7,056 nt of DNA from Treponema sp. (GTDB lineage: Bacteria; Spirochaetota; Spirochaetia; Treponematales; Treponemataceae): assembly GCA_016293915.1 (NCBI GenBank), contig JAEDCY010000070.1, positions 1 through 7,056 on the forward strand, given 5' to 3'. The notes below the pieces were generated by a model, which saw only the letters and a list, made by a program, of their open reading frames with translations, did not search any database and had not been told where the DNA came from. Positions 5,829-7,056 of the stretch are shown piece by piece. How positions within the stretch are numbered: the stretch's first letter is position 1; the number at the start of each line of letters is the position of its first letter. A program made the translations under genes and the position numbers.

Positions 5829-5857
5829 TTGAATAAAATCAATAAATCAGTTATTAT
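5829..5857 (+). promoter_or_regulatory. Candidate promoter of the rpsP operon
   Basis: TTGAAT (5829-5834, four of six) and TATTAT (5852-5857, five of six) are separated by exactly 17 bases. Transcription would start near 5864, leaving a leader of about 86 bases before the rpsP ATG at 5950. A second TTGAAA occurs at 5818-5823 but is too far from this -10. Confidence 0.5.
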
Positions 5858-5870
5858 ATCATCTCAATAT

Positions 5871-5937
5871 ACACAATAGGCATTTTTATGTCCTTTGTGT
5901 CAAAAGATAGTAAAAATTTGGTACTGGAAACAGTGCC
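5871..5937 (+). promoter_or_regulatory. Two stem-loops in the rpsP leader
   Basis: The first stem pairs ACACAA (5871-5876) plus AGG (5878-5880) with CCT plus TTGTGT (5892-5900), with one bulged base. The second pairs GGTACTG (5920-5926) with CAGTGCC (5931-5937) around a GAAA loop of the stable GNRA class. It ends two bases before the rpsP Shine-Dalgarno sequence GGAGG (5940-5944). Such a position could allow control of S16 synthesis, but no regulator binding site is recognisable. Confidence 0.4.
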
Positions 5938-5950
5938 ATGGAGGATATAA
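5888..5950 (+). CDS. Possible 20-residue leader peptide overlapping the rpsP start
   Basis: An ATG at 5888 opens a 20-codon frame (begins MSFVSKDSK, ends TVPWRI) whose TAA overlaps the rpsP ATG by one base (TAATG, 5948-5952), the geometry of translational coupling. The only ribosome binding site is AGG at 5878-5880, 7 bases upstream. Translation would run through the GNRA hairpin and the rpsP Shine-Dalgarno sequence. It could be a coincidence in a short leader; there is no homology evidence. Confidence 0.25.
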   Translation: MSFVSKDSKNLVLETVPWRI

Positions 5951-6201
5951 TGGTCAAAATCAGACTTAAGAGATTTGGTGCAGCTAAGCGTCCATGCTAC
6001 CGTGTAGTTGTTCAGGACTCACAGAAGCCACGTGACGGCGTTTGTATCGAAGAAATTGGAACTTTCATGCCAATCGCGCAGGAAAAGGATCAGGTTTCTA
6101 TCGATTTGGAACGTGCAAAGTACTGGATCAGTGTTGGTGCACAGCCTACAGACATCGTTAAGAAGCTGATGAATCGCCAGGCTGCTAAGAAGGCAGAATA
6201 G
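5950..6201 (+). CDS. rpsP: 30S ribosomal protein S16
   Basis: The 83-residue protein of the small ribosomal subunit aids 30S assembly. The S16 N-terminus VKIRLKRFG (2-10), AAKRPCYRVVVQDS (11-24), the PRDG turn and EEIGTFMP are all recognisable, and the length is usual. The start is taken at 5950, because GGAGG (5940-5944) lies 5 bases upstream and S16 proteins normally begin MVKIRL. The in-frame ATG at 5938 would add four unconserved residues and overlap the ribosome binding site. It is the first gene of rpsP-khpA-rimM-trmD. In many bacteria ffh precedes rpsP; here the upstream gene is an ABC ATPase. C-ending codons are frequent, as expected for a highly expressed gene. Confidence 0.97.
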   Translation: MVKIRLKRFGAAKRPCYRVVVQDSQKPRDGVCIEEIGTFMPIAQEKDQVSIDLERAKYWISVGAQPTDIVKKLMNRQAAKKAE

Positions 6202-6221
6202 TTTACAGAGAGGCTAGGAAA

Positions 6222-6458
6222 ATGGAAAAAGACCTGATTGAATACATCGCAAAATCATTGGTCGATGATCCGTCAGCTGTATCTGTAAATGAAACTGAAG
6301 GCGAGAAAGGCATGGTGCTCCAGCTCAGAGTGGCAGATGGTGACATCGGCAAGGTTATCGGTAAATACGGTAGAATTGCTAAAGCCATGAGAACAGTTCT
6401 GAGTGCTTCAGCTGTAAAAGACGGTAAGCATTACAGTCTTGATATTCTTGATAACTAA
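6222..6458 (+). CDS. khpA: KH-domain RNA-binding protein KhpA
   Basis: This 78-residue protein is a single type II KH domain. The nucleic-acid-binding loop VIGKYGR (45-51) contains the GxxG signature (GKYG, 47-50) and is followed by helix IAKAMRTVL. KhpA proteins bind RNA and in some bacteria act with KhpB on cell elongation and small-RNA biology; which applies here is unknown. AGAGAGG (6207-6213), 8 bases before the ATG, supports the start. It lies 20 bases after rpsP and 15 before rimM, its conserved place in this operon. Confidence 0.93.
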   Translation: MEKDLIEYIAKSLVDDPSAVSVNETEGEKGMVLQLRVADGDIGKVIGKYGRIAKAMRTVLSASAVKDGKHYSLDILDN

Positions 6459-6473
6459 TTAGGAATATTGCTG

Positions 6474-7037
6474 ATGGAAAAAGCACAACTTGTTGTTGGC
6501 TTCATCCGTGGAACTCACGGTTTTTCGGGTGAATGTAAGGTTGAGAGTGCCTCCGGAGAATACGAGCATCTGCTTGATTTGAAGGAAGTTACTTTAGTGC
6601 ATGGCGATGAGCATAGAGAAACAAAGGTTGAATCGGTTTCTCTGGGACATGCGGTTGCTTATGTTAAGTTTGCTGGTATAGATTCTGATGAGGCTGTACT
6701 AAAATACCGCCACTGGGGAATTCAAGTACCGCGAAAATACTGCAAGCCTTTGAATAAAGACGAGTGGTATATTGAGGATTTACGAGGTTGTTCCCTTGTT
6801 TATGAAGGGAAAGACGCTCCGGCAACGTTGATTGCACCTGAGGGGCAGCTTAAAGGCAAGGCTGTTGCAGGAACAATCACAGACGTAATGGAAGGCGGCG
6901 GGGGTAACTTACTTGAAGTGTCACTCGTCGAGAGTTGTGACCGAAAGGTTCTTGTTCCTTTCAATAAAGAGTTTATTGGAAAGGTTGATATTAAGAACAA
7001 AACGGTGCAATTGATGCACCTCTGGATTCTGGAGTAA
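6474..7037 (+). CDS. rimM: Ribosome maturation factor RimM
   Basis: This 16S rRNA-processing factor binds S19 and helps the 30S head mature. From the ATG at 6474 it has 187 residues. The N-terminal RimM domain starts VVGFIRGTHGFSGECKVES (7-25), the family's G-x-HG-x-x-G pattern. The C-terminal PRC-barrel starts at DEWYIEDLRG (96-105) and continues through GTITDV (133-138) and VLVPFNKEFI (159-168). Residues about 108-131 look like a longer loop than the usual RimM joint. AGGAA at 6461-6465 is 8 bases from the ATG at 6474 but only 2 from the in-frame TTG at 6468, so the ATG is chosen. trmD follows after 4 bases. Confidence 0.95.
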   Translation: MEKAQLVVGFIRGTHGFSGECKVESASGEYEHLLDLKEVTLVHGDEHRETKVESVSLGHAVAYVKFAGIDSDEAVLKYRHWGIQVPRKYCKPLNKDEWYIEDLRGCSLVYEGKDAPATLIAPEGQLKGKAVAGTITDVMEGGGGNLLEVSLVESCDRKVLVPFNKEFIGKVDIKNKTVQLMHLWILE

Positions 7038-7041
7038 TTCC

Positions 7042-7056
7042 ATGAAATTTACTGTG
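7042..7056 (+). CDS. trmD: Start of tRNA (guanine-N1)-methyltransferase TrmD (partial, cut by window end)
   Basis: Only five codons (MKFTV) are present. The call rests on the conserved order rpsP-khpA-rimM-trmD and on the typical TrmD opening M-K-[FI]-x-V. GGAG (7031-7034), overlapping the rimM end, sits 7 bases before the ATG, so translation is likely coupled to rimM. TrmD methylates G37 of tRNAs reading CNN codons to prevent frameshifting. Confidence 0.75.

Noticed and set aside
5938..5949. Upstream ATG as the rpsP start
   Set aside because: It would overlap the GGAGG ribosome binding site and add four residues not seen in S16 proteins.
6468..6473. TTG as the rimM start
   Set aside because: It is only 2 bases from AGGAA; the ATG at 6474 has proper 8-base spacing.

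Overview
The window looks like chromosomal DNA from a low-GC, host- or gut-associated bacterium, most probably a spirochaete of the Treponema type. This rests on three inferences. The lipoproteins have short basic signal peptides ending in LAGC. The RimM and rpsP-region proteins read like treponemal ones. The intergenic spaces are full of short palindromic repeats. No rRNA or other decisive marker is present, so the genus is a moderate-confidence guess. All recognised genes lie on the + strand, and no gap between genes exceeds 300 bases.

Layout. Positions 1-173 hold one end of a dispersed palindromic repeat, a possible terminator for an unseen upstream gene, and a promoter and ribosome binding site for a sugar-type ABC solute-binding lipoprotein (174-1559). 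That gene appears monocistronic. It is closed by a strong intrinsic terminator (1600-1634) that also contains the promoter of the next gene, argH (1648-3099, argininosuccinate lyase). argH has no Shine-Dalgarno sequence, and its predicted transcription start falls on its ATG, so its mRNA is probably leaderless. A complete polar-amino-acid ABC transporter follows: binding lipoprotein (3159-3965), membrane permease (about 4153-4833) and ATPase (4984-5739). Each of its two internal gaps is filled by a roughly 130-base palindromic element. The last block is the conserved translation and ribosome-maturation operon rpsP - khpA - rimM - trmD (5950 to the window end; trmD has only its first five codons). 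It is preceded by a six-copy heptamer array, a promoter, and a structured leader with a possible 20-residue leader peptide.

How the genes work together. The amino-acid transporter forms one import system: the lipoprotein captures the ligand, the permease (probably a homodimer) forms the channel, and the ATPase powers it. argH makes arginine from argininosuccinate and may be linked to the transporter through amino-acid supply, but argG is absent here and the ligand cannot be read from sequence. The first binding protein has no permease or ATPase beside it and would need partners encoded elsewhere. The rpsP operon supplies ribosomal protein S16, an RNA-binding KH protein, a 30S maturation factor and a tRNA methyltransferase.

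The most interesting content is non-coding: the promoter built into a terminator with a leaderless argH, and the family of nested palindromic elements that splits the ABC operon.
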